Shown one piece after another: positions 8,631-17,528 of a stretch of 64,000 nucleotides of DNA. A program made the position numbers and the translations under genes. Every line of letters starts with the position of its first letter. Position 1 is the first letter of the stretch. The notes beneath the pieces are model-generated. The model was not told the DNA's origin. It saw only the letters and a program-made list of their open reading frames with translations, and did no database searches. Origin of the DNA: Ga0077527 sp964531455 (GTDB lineage: Bacteria > Pseudomonadota > Gammaproteobacteria > Burkholderiales > SG8-41); contig CAZHFZ010000001.1 of assembly GCA_964531455.1 (NCBI GenBank), positions 58,253 to 122,252 of the forward strand, written 5' to 3'.

Positions 8631-10457
8631 ATGTGCGGAATCGTAGGCGCCATTGCCGGGCGAGATATTGTTCCGGTGCTGATCGAAGGACTGAAACGTC
8701 TCGAATACCGCGGCTATGACTCTGCCGGCATCGCTGTCATCAACGGCAAACTGCATCGCGTCCGCAGCACCGGTCGTGTCGCGGAACTGGAGCGCGTGGC
8801 CCAGGCCGGTAACGTCACCGGTGCGATCGGCATTGCCCATACCCGTTGGGCGACGCATGGCGCGCCTTCGGAAAAGAATGCGCATCCGCATGTCTCCGGC
8901 GGTGTGTCGGTGGTGCACAACGGCATCATTGAAAACCACGATGAAATGCGCGAGAAATTGCGCGGGCTCGGTTATCAGTTTGTGTCCGATACCGACACGG
9001 AAGTCATCGCGCACCTCGTGCATTTTCATCTCAAGACCTGCAGTAATTTGTTCGAGGCGGTGCAGCACAGTTTGAAAGAACTGGTCGGTGCCTATGCCAT
9101 CGCTGTGGTTGACGAAGCAGACGACCAGCATTTGATCGTCGCCCGCATGGGCGCACCGTTATTGCTCGGACTGGGAGATGGCCAGAATTTCGCCGCCTCC
9201 GACGCTTCGGCACTGGTGCAGGTTACCCAGCGCATCGTCTACCTTGAGGAAGGTGATTGCGCGGAACTTTCACGCGATCACATCCGCATCGTTGATTTGG
9301 CCGGTAAGCCGGTGGCCCGCAAGGAACAGATCACGCAGCTGACCGCTGCGGCAGTAGAGCTCGGACCTTACAAACATTACATGCAGAAGGAAATCTTCGA
9401 GCAGCCGATGGCCGTGGCGAACACGCTGGAGATGGTGACCAATGCCAGCGCCATCGTGCCCCAGCTGTTTGGAGCCGAAGCAGAAAAAATATTCAGTAAA
9501 ATCAATGGGTTGGTGATACTGGCTTGCGGTACGAGTTACCACGCCGGGATGGTCGCACGGTACTGGATTGAATCGCTGACCGGTCTGCCCTGCTCGGTCG
9601 AGATTGCCAGCGAATATCGCTACCGCGAACCGTACAACGATCCTGATGCATTAGTGGTGACGATTTCACAATCAGGTGAAACCGCGGATACGCTGGCGGC
9701 GCTGCAATACGCCAAGCTGCGCGGCCACCGCTACAGCCTGTCGATCTGCAATGTGCCGGAATCAGCGCTGGTGCGGGCATCGGATCTACGCTTTCTGACT
9801 CGCGCCGGTCCGGAAATCGGCGTGGCATCCACCAAGGCGTTTACGACCCAGCTGGCAGCATTGGTACTGTTGACCATGGCGCTGGCGAAGCAGCGTGGCA
9901 AACTTTCCATAGAAGGCGAGGCCCAATTACTGCATGCGTTACGCCATTTGCCGGCCGCTTTGACTCATGTACTGCAGGCAGAGCCGGCTATCGCAAAATG
10001 GGCCGAGACGTTCGCCCGGAAAGAACACATGCTGTTTCTCGGTCGCGGCATCCATTATCCGATTGCGATGGAGGGCGCGCTGAAGATGAAGGAGATTACC
10101 TACATCCACGCCGAAGCCTATGCGGCAGGCGAGCTCAAGCATGGACCTCTGGCACTGGTCGATCGCAACATGCCAGTGGTGGCGGTGGCGCCGAAAGATG
10201 CGCTGCTGGAAAAACTCAAATCCAATCTGCAGGAAGTGCGTGCTCGCGGCGGTGAACTCTATGTGCTGGCTGATCAGGACACGCGTATCGAAGCCAGTGA
10301 AGGCGTGCATGTGATTCACCTGGCGGATCATGCCGGCCTGCTATCGCCGATCCTGCATACTGTACCGTTACAGCTGCTGGCCTATCACACGGCCCTGCAC
10401 CGCGGCACCGATGTCGACAAGCCGCGAAATCTGGCCAAGTCGGTGACGGTCGAGTAG
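8631..10457 (+). CDS. glmS: Glutamine--fructose-6-phosphate aminotransferase (isomerising)
   Basis: GlmS transfers ammonia from glutamine to fructose 6-phosphate, giving glucosamine 6-phosphate, the first step toward UDP-GlcNAc. Cys2 in MCGIVGAI is the class II amidotransferase nucleophile. Two SIS sugar-isomerase domains follow (CGTSYHAG with SQSGETADT, then GRGIHYPIAMEGALK), and the tail PRNLAKSVTVE is the family's conserved end. At 608 residues it is full length. It shares an operon with glmU, joining two steps of one pathway. Confidence 0.98.
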   Translation: MCGIVGAIAGRDIVPVLIEGLKRLEYRGYDSAGIAVINGKLHRVRSTGRVAELERVAQAGNVTGAIGIAHTRWATHGAPSEKNAHPHVSGGVSVVHNGIIENHDEMREKLRGLGYQFVSDTDTEVIAHLVHFHLKTCSNLFEAVQHSLKELVGAYAIAVVDEADDQHLIVARMGAPLLLGLGDGQNFAASDASALVQVTQRIVYLEEGDCAELSRDHIRIVDLAGKPVARKEQITQLTAAAVELGPYKHYMQKEIFEQPMAVANTLEMVTNASAIVPQLFGAEAEKIFSKINGLVILACGTSYHAGMVARYWIESLTGLPCSVEIASEYRYREPYNDPDALVVTISQSGETADTLAALQYAKLRGHRYSLSICNVPESALVRASDLRFLTRAGPEIGVASTKAFTTQLAALVLLTMALAKQRGKLSIEGEAQLLHALRHLPAALTHVLQAEPAIAKWAETFARKEHMLFLGRGIHYPIAMEGALKMKEITYIHAEAYAAGELKHGPLALVDRNMPVVAVAPKDALLEKLKSNLQEVRARGGELYVLADQDTRIEASEGVHVIHLADHAGLLSPILHTVPLQLLAYHTALHRGTDVDKPRNLAKSVTVE

Positions 10458-10474
10458 ACCGCTTCAATCCGCGT

Positions 10475-11251
10475 TCAGTGCTGGCGTCGTGGTTTTCGTC
10501 CTGATCGGGACGCCAGCGGATCGTAGATAAACCGCGGCAGCACATGCATCAGCCGCGCGACAATTGCCATCTGCCAGGGAATTACCGCGTAGGTTTTACG
10601 GCGTGCGATCAGCGTTGCGATTTTTTCCGCGGCGGTTTCGGCCGTCATGATGAACGGCATGCGGTAAGGGTTATGTGAGGTCATCGCGGTGACGATGTAA
10701 CCCGGGCAGATGGTGATCACCGTGACACCGGTCCCGCGCAATTCCACGCGCAGGCTTTCCAGGTAGCTGATGGCTGCAGCCTTGGATGCCGAGTATGCAC
10801 CGGAACCCGGCAGGCCGCGATAACCGGCGACACTGGCAATGCCCACCAGCACACCGCTGCCGCGATTACGCATGGCTGCAATATACGGCTGAAAAGTGTT
10901 CACCATGCCAATGACATTGATGTCGAGTACGTCACGAAAGGCCTGCTCGTCTTCCGGCGCTTCGGTCAGGGTGCCGATGCTGACCCCGGCATTGGCGATA
11001 ACGATATCGGGCACGCCATGCCGCGCACTGAAGTTTGCAGCGGCTGCGCGCATTGCCTTCGAGTCGCGGACATCTGCAGCATGGGTTGTGCATGGACCAG
11101 GGCAGTCTGCAGCAATTCGATCCAATTCGCCGGTGCGCCGTGCAATCAGACCGAGTGTTGCCCCTGCGCTTGAATATCGGCGGGCAATGGCGGCGCCGAG
11201 GCCGCCGGAAGCGCCGGTGATGACGACGTGTTCCAGTGGGGCTTCAATCAT
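10475..11251 (-). CDS. SDR-family NAD(P)-dependent oxidoreductase
   Basis: This 258-residue protein is a classical short-chain dehydrogenase. It has the cofactor motif TGASGGLG (12-19), NAG (87-89), Ser140 and the catalytic pair Tyr153-x3-Lys157 (YSASK). The basic residues after the second strand (ARR) favour NADP(H). The substrate cannot be told. It ends convergently 17 bp from glmS and is the last gene of the minus-strand argS-SPOR-dsbA group; similar SDRs occupy this place in other betaproteobacteria. Confidence 0.88.
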   Translation of the reverse strand: MIEAPLEHVVITGASGGLGAAIARRYSSAGATLGLIARRTGELDRIAADCPGPCTTHAADVRDSKAMRAAAANFSARHGVPDIVIANAGVSIGTLTEAPEDEQAFRDVLDINVIGMVNTFQPYIAAMRNRGSGVLVGIASVAGYRGLPGSGAYSASKAAAISYLESLRVELRGTGVTVITICPGYIVTAMTSHNPYRMPFIMTAETAAEKIATLIARRKTYAVIPWQMAIVARLMHVLPRFIYDPLASRSGRKPRRQH

Positions 11252-11269
11252 TACGGTGCTTTGTGACGT

Positions 11270-11923
11270 TCAGCGGCTTGCCCTGACCCGGTGGATCAGA
11301 CCTTCAAGGATCTGGATCATGCCGTCGAGGGTTTCGGACAAATTCCCCGAAGTGAGATAACGGCCGTCAACCACCAGCGCTGGTGTGCCAGTAACGTTGT
11401 AGGCGCGCGTCAGTTCAATGGCTTCCTCAACCTTGCGTTGCACAGCCGCCGAGTTGTAGGTGGTATCCCAGCGTTCGCGAGCGATGCCGTTACGCACGGC
11501 CCATTCCGACATGGCTTCTGCACGGCTCATTGCCAGTTCTTCGACGTGGTAGCTGGTGTAGGCGCGCTGGTGCAGGCGGTCGACTTCACCCAGCGCTTCC
11601 AGCGTGTAGAAAACGCGGGCGTGGGGAGCCCAGCTGTCTCTGAGTACCGCCGGGATCCGCCGTACGGTGACATCTGCCGGTTTGCGGCTGATCCAGCGCT
11701 CCAGTGCCGGTTGCAAACTGTTGCAGTAAGGGCAGCCGTACCAGAAAAAATCGATGACTTCGATGATGTTGGACGATGGCACCGGCTGCGGCGCAATCAA
11801 CCGGTAATCAATGCCGGCGCGTACCGGTTTTTGAGAAGCCGGGATCTGTGCGGACGCGGGAATGGCGGACCACAGTGACAGCGTGATGGCGCAGGCGAAC
11901 AGGGCCGCCAGCGCACGCTGCAT
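11270..11923 (-). CDS. DsbA-like periplasmic thiol oxidoreductase with CPYC active site
   Basis: An N-terminal signal peptide (about 1-26, ending ASAQ) exports this 217-residue thioredoxin-fold protein. The active site is WYGCPYC with Cys64 and Cys67, and a cis-Pro loop is seen at TGTPALVVDGRY. It is clearly a paralogue of the next gene, sharing its layout along the whole length. CPYC is the glutaredoxin-type dipeptide rather than the CPHC of classic DsbA, which suggests a lower redox potential and perhaps a reductive or specialised role. It starts 4 bp after the upstream dsbA stops. Confidence 0.88.
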   Translation of the reverse strand: MQRALAALFACAITLSLWSAIPASAQIPASQKPVRAGIDYRLIAPQPVPSSNIIEVIDFFWYGCPYCNSLQPALERWISRKPADVTVRRIPAVLRDSWAPHARVFYTLEALGEVDRLHQRAYTSYHVEELAMSRAEAMSEWAVRNGIARERWDTTYNSAAVQRKVEEAIELTRAYNVTGTPALVVDGRYLTSGNLSETLDGMIQILEGLIHRVRASR

Positions 11924-11926
11924 CGC

Positions 11927-12595
11927 TTACTTGCTCCCTCTGCTCTTGCGCTGCTCGGCGATCAGGGCATCGACAACTTCGAAGAAGCGGTCGTAATCGA
12001 CACTCTTGTCTGCCTTGAGCGTCATCGACGGTGCGGTTATAAACCGGCCGTTGATTACCAGCGCCGGTGTTCCGGGAATGTCAAACTTGCGTGTGAGTTC
12101 AATCGAACGCTGGGTCTTGCCGTTGACGCCAAATGAATTGTAGGTGTCGGCAAATTTTTTGCGATCAACACCTTTGCTGGCTGCCCAGTCAAAAATGGCA
12201 TTCGCATCCTTGAGGTTGGCGCGTTGCTTGTGCAGGGTCGCGAACATTTCCTGGTGCAGCTTATCGATCAGACCCATCGCCTCAATGGTGTAGTAGGCAC
12301 GTGTCAGCGGCACCCACGACTCCTGGAAGACGGCCGGAACATGTTTGAAATCCACATCAGCCGGCTTGCGTTTTGCCCAGGCTTCGAGTGACGGCTGCAG
12401 GTTGTTACAGTGCGGGCAGCCGTACCAGAAGAACTCCAGCACCTCGATTTTGCCGCCGCTGTCGGTCGGTTGCGGCGGGCGGACCTCGACGTAATCCTTG
12501 CCGAGGGTGATCTGCGCGGCCGGCGCTGCGGCTATAAAGCTCAGGGCAAGTCCCAAAGCAGTCAGTGTGCGCAGGAACAGAGTGGTCAATCGCAT
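11927..12595 (-). CDS. dsbA: Thiol:disulfide interchange protein DsbA
   Basis: DsbA puts disulfide bonds into proteins in the periplasm. The 222-residue precursor has a signal peptide (about 1-27), the motif FFWYGCPHC with Cys60-Pro-His-Cys63, and the cis-Pro loop GTPALVINGRF. CPHC is the canonical strongly oxidising site. It lies downstream of the SPOR protein in an order common in betaproteobacteria. Confidence 0.93.
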   Translation of the reverse strand: MRLTTLFLRTLTALGLALSFIAAAPAAQITLGKDYVEVRPPQPTDSGGKIEVLEFFWYGCPHCNNLQPSLEAWAKRKPADVDFKHVPAVFQESWVPLTRAYYTIEAMGLIDKLHQEMFATLHKQRANLKDANAIFDWAASKGVDRKKFADTYNSFGVNGKTQRSIELTRKFDIPGTPALVINGRFITAPSMTLKADKSVDYDRFFEVVDALIAEQRKSRGSK

Positions 12596-12615
12596 GGCAT
12601 CTCCATAGGACAGCG

Positions 12616-13215
12616 TTATTTGTCGGCGTCGCGAACCTTGATCAGCGTGGTGTCGATGCCGTTATTCTTCAGAGTGTCGCGGGCGCGGTTCAGTTCCTCG
12701 ACACTGCCGTACGGGCCGAGACGAACACGATGCCAGACTCCGCGGTCGGGCAAGGTTGTGGTCTGGATCGAAGCCTGAACGCCGAGTAATGCCAATCTCG
12801 CCTTCAGATTGTCCGCGTCAGGCGCATTCTGGAATGCACCAGCCTGCAGGTAGAACGATTCCTTGGCAGCACTCGGCGCGGTTTTTGCGTCCCGCAATTG
12901 CTGGTCGGTCGCGGGTTCTTCGACACCAGGCAGTATTTTGTAAAAATCAAATCGTGGTTTCACTTCAGCAGTTTTGCCGTTCTTGTCAGCTGCTTTTGCC
13001 GATTCCGCTGCGGCCTTTTTTGCATTTTCGGTCTTGGCCGGAGCTGCCTTGGGCTGGAAGGGGTTGGGCATCTTGTTGATATACCAGGCGACGCCCAGCG
13101 CGATGCCCAGTCCGAGCACCAGCCCGATCAGGATGCCGATGAACATCGAGCCGCCGCCGCTGCGCGAACCCGATTTTCGATCGTTGCCTTTGTAGTCTCT
13201 GCTCACGACGGCCAT
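12616..13215 (-). CDS. SPOR-domain membrane protein (FtsN-like)
   Basis: This 199-residue protein has a short basic cytoplasmic tail, one membrane helix (about 24-46), a Lys/Ala-rich linker and a C-terminal SPOR domain (about 118-195: YLQAGAFQNAPDADNLKARL and on to RVRLGPYGS). SPOR domains bind denuded glycan strands at the septum, so a role in division like FtsN is likely. It starts 1 bp after the argS stop and so should be co-translated with it. Confidence 0.88.
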   Translation of the reverse strand: MAVVSRDYKGNDRKSGSRSGGGSMFIGILIGLVLGLGIALGVAWYINKMPNPFQPKAAPAKTENAKKAAAESAKAADKNGKTAEVKPRFDFYKILPGVEEPATDQQLRDAKTAPSAAKESFYLQAGAFQNAPDADNLKARLALLGVQASIQTTTLPDRGVWHRVRLGPYGSVEELNRARDTLKNNGIDTTLIKVRDADK

Positions 13216-13216
13216 C

Positions 13217-14959
13217 TTACATTTTTTCCGGTGCGGTCACACCCAGCAGGGCGAGGCCGTTGCGCAGGATCTGGCGCACGGCAAGCGCTAGTGCCAGTCG
13301 TGCGCGGGTAAGCGCAGCGTCCTCGACGAGGAAACGTTCCGCGTTGTAATAGCTGTGAAATTCGCCTGCGAGTTCCTTCAGGAAGAAGGCCACGCTGTGC
13401 GGTGCCAGGTCGCGCGCGGCGTTTTCAATGACCTCGGGATATTCCATCAGGCGTTTCAGTACGGCGGCTTCATGCGGCGACGCCAGCGGTGCAGGGTCAG
13501 CAGCGTGCAATGACGATTCGTCGCCGCCCCATTGTGTGAGCACGCTGCAGACGCGTGCGTGTGCGTATTGAATGTAATAAACGGGATTTTCGTTGCTCTG
13601 GGATTTCGCCAGATCCAGATCAAAATCAAGATGCTGGTCGCTTTTGCGCATTACGTAGAAAAAACGTGCCGCATCGTTGCCGACTTCACGGCGCAGCTCG
13701 CGCAAGGTGACGAACTCACCGGACCGCGTCGACATCGAAACCTTTTCACCGTTGCGGTAGAGCACGGCAAACTGTACCAGCGCGACATCCAGCCGCGATG
13801 CGTCCTGCCCGAGCGCCGCCAACGCGCCTTTGACCCGCGGCACATAGCCGTGGTGATCCGCGCCCCAGACATCAATGACGCGGTCGAAGCCGCGTTCAAA
13901 TTTTTCAAGGTGATAGGCGATGTCGCTGGCGAAATAGGTGTACTGACCGTTCTCACGCTGTACGACACGGTCTTTTTCGTCGCCGAAGGCGCTGGAACGG
14001 AACCACTTGGCGCCGTCCTGCACATAGATGTGGCCGCGCTGCTCCAACTGCTCCACGGCGCGGTCCACCTGCCCGGATGTGAACAGCGAGCGTTCCGAAA
14101 ACCAGCAATCAAAAGTCACGCCGAATTCGGCGAGATCGTCACGGCAGTCGTTCAGCTGGGTGTCCAGCGCGTGACGGTGCACACGCTCGTAATCGGCATC
14201 CAGCAGCTGTTTCGCATTGGCGATCAGATCATCGAGATGGCGTTCGGGATCGGCAGTGACATCAGCTGCACCGGCGGAGGCCTGTGCCCACGTCCTGTGG
14301 TACTTCGCCCCGTCAGCCTTGCGCAGTTCCGCCGCCATATCCCTGACGTAATCACCCTGATAGGCGTTTGGCGGGAACGCGACGGTTTCACCGCCCAGTT
14401 CGAGATAGCGCAGCCATGTCGATACCGCGAGGATGTCCATCTGCCGGCCGGCATCATTGACGTAGTACTCGCGCGATACGGCATAGCCGGCGGTTGCCAG
14501 TATCGATGCCACGCTGGCCCCGTATGCGGCGCCACGACCGTGACCGACATGCAGCGGTCCCGTCGGGTTGGCCGACACGAACTCCACCTGGGTTTTGCGG
14601 TCTTGGCCGATATTGCTGCAGCCGTAACGGCTGCCTGAGGCCAGCACGCGGCCGACGACCTGCTGCTTGTAGCTTTCGGTCAGGAACAGGTTGATGAAAC
14701 CGGTGCCGGCGATTTCCGCTTTTTCCAGATCCGGCGACGCCGGCAGGGCATCAAGAATCTTCTGGGCGATGGCCCTTGGGTTGCCGCGCAACTCCTTGGC
14801 CAGCAGCATCGCAATGTTGCAGGCGAAATCACCGTGCTGTGCCTGTTTGGGGCGGTCGAGATGAATACGGGCTGCAGTACCGGTCGGCACGACCTGTTCA
14901 AGGGCGCGCTGGATAAGTCCGGCGAGCAGGGTTCGGGCGTCGGCGGAAACAGTGGTCAT
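13217..14959 (-). CDS. argS: Arginyl-tRNA synthetase
   Basis: ArgS charges tRNA-Arg. The class I signature HVGHG is at 137-141 and a degenerate KMSKS-like loop (KVSMSTRSG) lies in the second half. The C-terminal anticodon-binding domain ends RQILRNGLALLGVTAPEKM, as usual. The ATG at 14959 (580 residues) is preferred to the TTG four codons upstream. It heads the minus-strand group with the SPOR protein and dsbA. Confidence 0.96.
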   Translation of the reverse strand: MTTVSADARTLLAGLIQRALEQVVPTGTAARIHLDRPKQAQHGDFACNIAMLLAKELRGNPRAIAQKILDALPASPDLEKAEIAGTGFINLFLTESYKQQVVGRVLASGSRYGCSNIGQDRKTQVEFVSANPTGPLHVGHGRGAAYGASVASILATAGYAVSREYYVNDAGRQMDILAVSTWLRYLELGGETVAFPPNAYQGDYVRDMAAELRKADGAKYHRTWAQASAGAADVTADPERHLDDLIANAKQLLDADYERVHRHALDTQLNDCRDDLAEFGVTFDCWFSERSLFTSGQVDRAVEQLEQRGHIYVQDGAKWFRSSAFGDEKDRVVQRENGQYTYFASDIAYHLEKFERGFDRVIDVWGADHHGYVPRVKGALAALGQDASRLDVALVQFAVLYRNGEKVSMSTRSGEFVTLRELRREVGNDAARFFYVMRKSDQHLDFDLDLAKSQSNENPVYYIQYAHARVCSVLTQWGGDESSLHAADPAPLASPHEAAVLKRLMEYPEVIENAARDLAPHSVAFFLKELAGEFHSYYNAERFLVEDAALTRARLALALAVRQILRNGLALLGVTAPEKM

Positions 14960-15067
14960 TTCTGGATTCAAGGTCAGTGCCGCAAATACCCGGTTCAGGT
15001 ATTCAGCAACGCAAATGGGTGTGCGGGAAAGCGCATGATTTTAACACGCGTGAACGGCGCTTTTCCC

Positions 15068-17248
15068 TCAGAAATCAAGTGGATCGACATCCAGAGACCA
15101 GCGCGCCGGCGTACTTTCGGCATCCGCCAGCAGTGGTCGCCAGGCATTGAGGAAAGCGCGTAATCCGGCACGGGACCGCGCTTGCACCAGCAACTGGGCG
15201 CGTTCACGACCGGCACGACGCATCATGTTGGCCGGTACCGGGTCGTACACCATGACGCCGCCATCAAGATCCGCGGCGGCGTGCGCCGCCTGTCCGAGGA
15301 AGCCCAGCGCGGTTTTGAGTTCACGCGCTTCTGCCCTTAACAAAGCCTGATGCACGTAGGGCGGGAATCCGGCCTGACGCCGCTCGGCCAACTGCTCGCG
15401 GGCAAAAGCATCGAAATCCTGATTGCGCAGCGCGGTATACAGCGGGTGATCGGGAAACTGGGTCTGGATTAGCACCATGCCGGGCGAGGCTCCTCTGCCG
15501 TCCCGACCGGCAACCTGGGTCAGCAGCGCATAAAGGCGCTCGGAGGCGCGGAAGTCGTTGCTGTAGAGCATGCTGTCGGCGTTGATCACTCCGACCAGAT
15601 TCAGGTGCGGGAAGTCATGGCCCTTGGCGAGAATCTGCGTGCCGACGAGGATGTCGACATCACGTTCGCGGATGCGGGTGCGCATTTCCGGCCAAGCTTC
15701 CTTAGGCCGGGTCGTATCACGATCGATGCGCAGAATGCGCGCCTGCGGAAAAAGGCGGACCAATGCGGCCTCAATACGCTGAGTACCCTGACCCAGTGGC
15801 GCGAGGTCGGCATCGCCGCATTCGGGGCATGCAGTGGGTACCGCGCTGTCATGTCCGCAATGGTGGCAGCGCAGCCGGAGGTCGCGCAGATGCAGCACCA
15901 GCTTGGCGGAACAGCGCGCACAATTGGATATCCATCCGCAACTGCCGCACATCAGTACCGGCGCATAGCCGCGGCGATTGATGAACACCATGCTCTGCTC
16001 TTTGCGCGCGATGCGTTCGGCAATGGCGGCGATCAGCGCCGGCGACAGGCCGTCATCGGTTTTCTGCTGCCGCAGGTCGACATAGCGGATGCTCGGCAGT
16101 CCTGCCTGGATGCGGTTTTTCAGCGGCAGCAGGCGGTAACGTTCATCGATTGCATTGCGATAGGTTTCCAGCGCGGGGGTCGCGGAGCCCAGCACCACCG
16201 GGATTCCGACCTGCCGTGCACGCACCACTGCAAGGTCACGGGCCGAGTAGCGAAAGCCCTCCCCCTGCTTGAATGAACTGTCGTGTTCTTCATCAACAAT
16301 GATCAGCCCCAGATCGGGTAGCGGCGTGAATACCGATAAGCGTGTACCGAGAACGATGCGTGCGCGTCCGTTGCGCGCAGCCTGCCAGCGTTCGGCACGT
16401 TCACCATCGGCCAGGCCGCTGTGCAGCGTCGACACTACGGTCTCGGGAAATCTTGCGATCACCAGGGATTCGAGTTGTGGCGTCAAAGCGATTTCCGGTA
16501 CCAGCAGCAGTACCTGCATCTTGCGCGCGAGCGCGGTGGCCATTGCATGCAGGTAAACCTCGGTTTTGCCGCTGCCGGTGATGCCCAACAACAGCAGCGC
16601 CTGGTAATTGCCGAGCGCCTCAGAAATGGCGTTGACTGCGCTAGACTGGTCCGGCGTCAGTTGCGGTGCGATTCCGGGCGGCGGTGCAATAACTGCTGCG
16701 TCAGGCGGGGCGTCGCAGGCGGTCACCCAGCCTTCGGCAATGAAGACCTTCAAGGCCTGGCGCGTTGCGCTGCCGGCTTCGGTAATCGCAGTGTGCGGCA
16801 ACACCGATTGTTCGCGCAGCAGGCCCAACAGGGTCCGCTGCGCACGTGCGCGCGGCGGCAATCGGTCTTCAGTGAGTGCCTTGCCAGCATCGGTCAAGGT
16901 CCATGCACCGGGCGACATGCTGCGGGTGCTGACGCGGCGCAAAGCCGCCGGTAGTGTGGCCATGACCACGGCACCCAGCGGATGCACGTAATAATCGGCG
17001 GCAAACTCCAGTAGTTTGAGGTCAGCGCGATGCAACAGCGGTTCGCGATCCAGTACCGATGCGGCACGACGCAGTTTGTTTTCCGGCACATCACTGGTGC
17101 CGGGTTTTGCGACGACGATGCCGATCAGACGTTGGCTGCCGAATGGCACCAGCACCCGCGCACCGATAACCGCTGCTGTGTCGTCGCAGCGATAGTCGAA
17201 CAGGCGGTCCACCGGCACATCAAGTGCGACTCGGATCAGGCTGGTCAC
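15068..17248 (-). CDS. priA: Primosomal protein N' (PriA helicase)
   Basis: PriA reloads the replisome at stalled forks. The 726-residue protein has the 3' DNA-binding domain (IRVALDVPVDRLFDYR), a Walker A motif GITGSGKT (222-229), DEEH (319-322) and eight Cys at 434, 437, 443, 446, 461, 464, 474 and 477 that bind two zinc ions. It starts with GTG and has no clear ribosome-binding site. The region upstream holds DnaA boxes. Confidence 0.96.
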   Translation of the reverse strand: MTSLIRVALDVPVDRLFDYRCDDTAAVIGARVLVPFGSQRLIGIVVAKPGTSDVPENKLRRAASVLDREPLLHRADLKLLEFAADYYVHPLGAVVMATLPAALRRVSTRSMSPGAWTLTDAGKALTEDRLPPRARAQRTLLGLLREQSVLPHTAITEAGSATRQALKVFIAEGWVTACDAPPDAAVIAPPPGIAPQLTPDQSSAVNAISEALGNYQALLLLGITGSGKTEVYLHAMATALARKMQVLLLVPEIALTPQLESLVIARFPETVVSTLHSGLADGERAERWQAARNGRARIVLGTRLSVFTPLPDLGLIIVDEEHDSSFKQGEGFRYSARDLAVVRARQVGIPVVLGSATPALETYRNAIDERYRLLPLKNRIQAGLPSIRYVDLRQQKTDDGLSPALIAAIAERIARKEQSMVFINRRGYAPVLMCGSCGWISNCARCSAKLVLHLRDLRLRCHHCGHDSAVPTACPECGDADLAPLGQGTQRIEAALVRLFPQARILRIDRDTTRPKEAWPEMRTRIRERDVDILVGTQILAKGHDFPHLNLVGVINADSMLYSNDFRASERLYALLTQVAGRDGRGASPGMVLIQTQFPDHPLYTALRNQDFDAFAREQLAERRQAGFPPYVHQALLRAEARELKTALGFLGQAAHAAADLDGGVMVYDPVPANMMRRAGRERAQLLVQARSRAGLRAFLNAWRPLLADAESTPARWSLDVDPLDF

Positions 17249-17528
17249 GGTGTTTGAAAAGTTAGCGCGCGAAGTTCGCCGTAATTCTTGGAATGAAGGG
17301 CAAGCTGCTTATTGACAAGGCTTTTTTGCCCGGATGGTCTGTGGATAAGGTTGTTGATCAAATGTCCGGGTAACCAAAAAAGCGATTCATTTTTTTCTGT
17401 TATACCTTAGCGGACTTGGTCGAGATATAAAAATATCAATAAAAACAGATATTTAGCAAATTCGTGCATCCAAAGCAAGCACAGGGGACGGGTGCACAGC
17501 TGTAACTACTTGCTGTGTATAAGCTTTT
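17249..17528. promoter_or_regulatory. priA upstream region with two perfect DnaA boxes and an AT-rich tract
   Basis: The 280-bp gap between hemE and priA holds TGTGGATAA (17340-17348) and TGTGTATAA (17514-17522). Their complements are TTATCCACA and TTATACACA, the sequences of E. coli R1/R4 and R2 DnaA boxes. Both point the same way, 174 bp apart, on either side of an AT-rich stretch (about 17421-17460). A near-box TGTTGATCA lies at about 17352. The region must also hold the priA promoter, which I could not place with confidence. Confidence 0.5.

Noticed and set aside
17249..17528. Firm assignment as the chromosome origin oriC
   Set aside because: Only two perfect boxes are present, and the direction of the atp operon and glmUS argues against an origin here; kept as a finding only.
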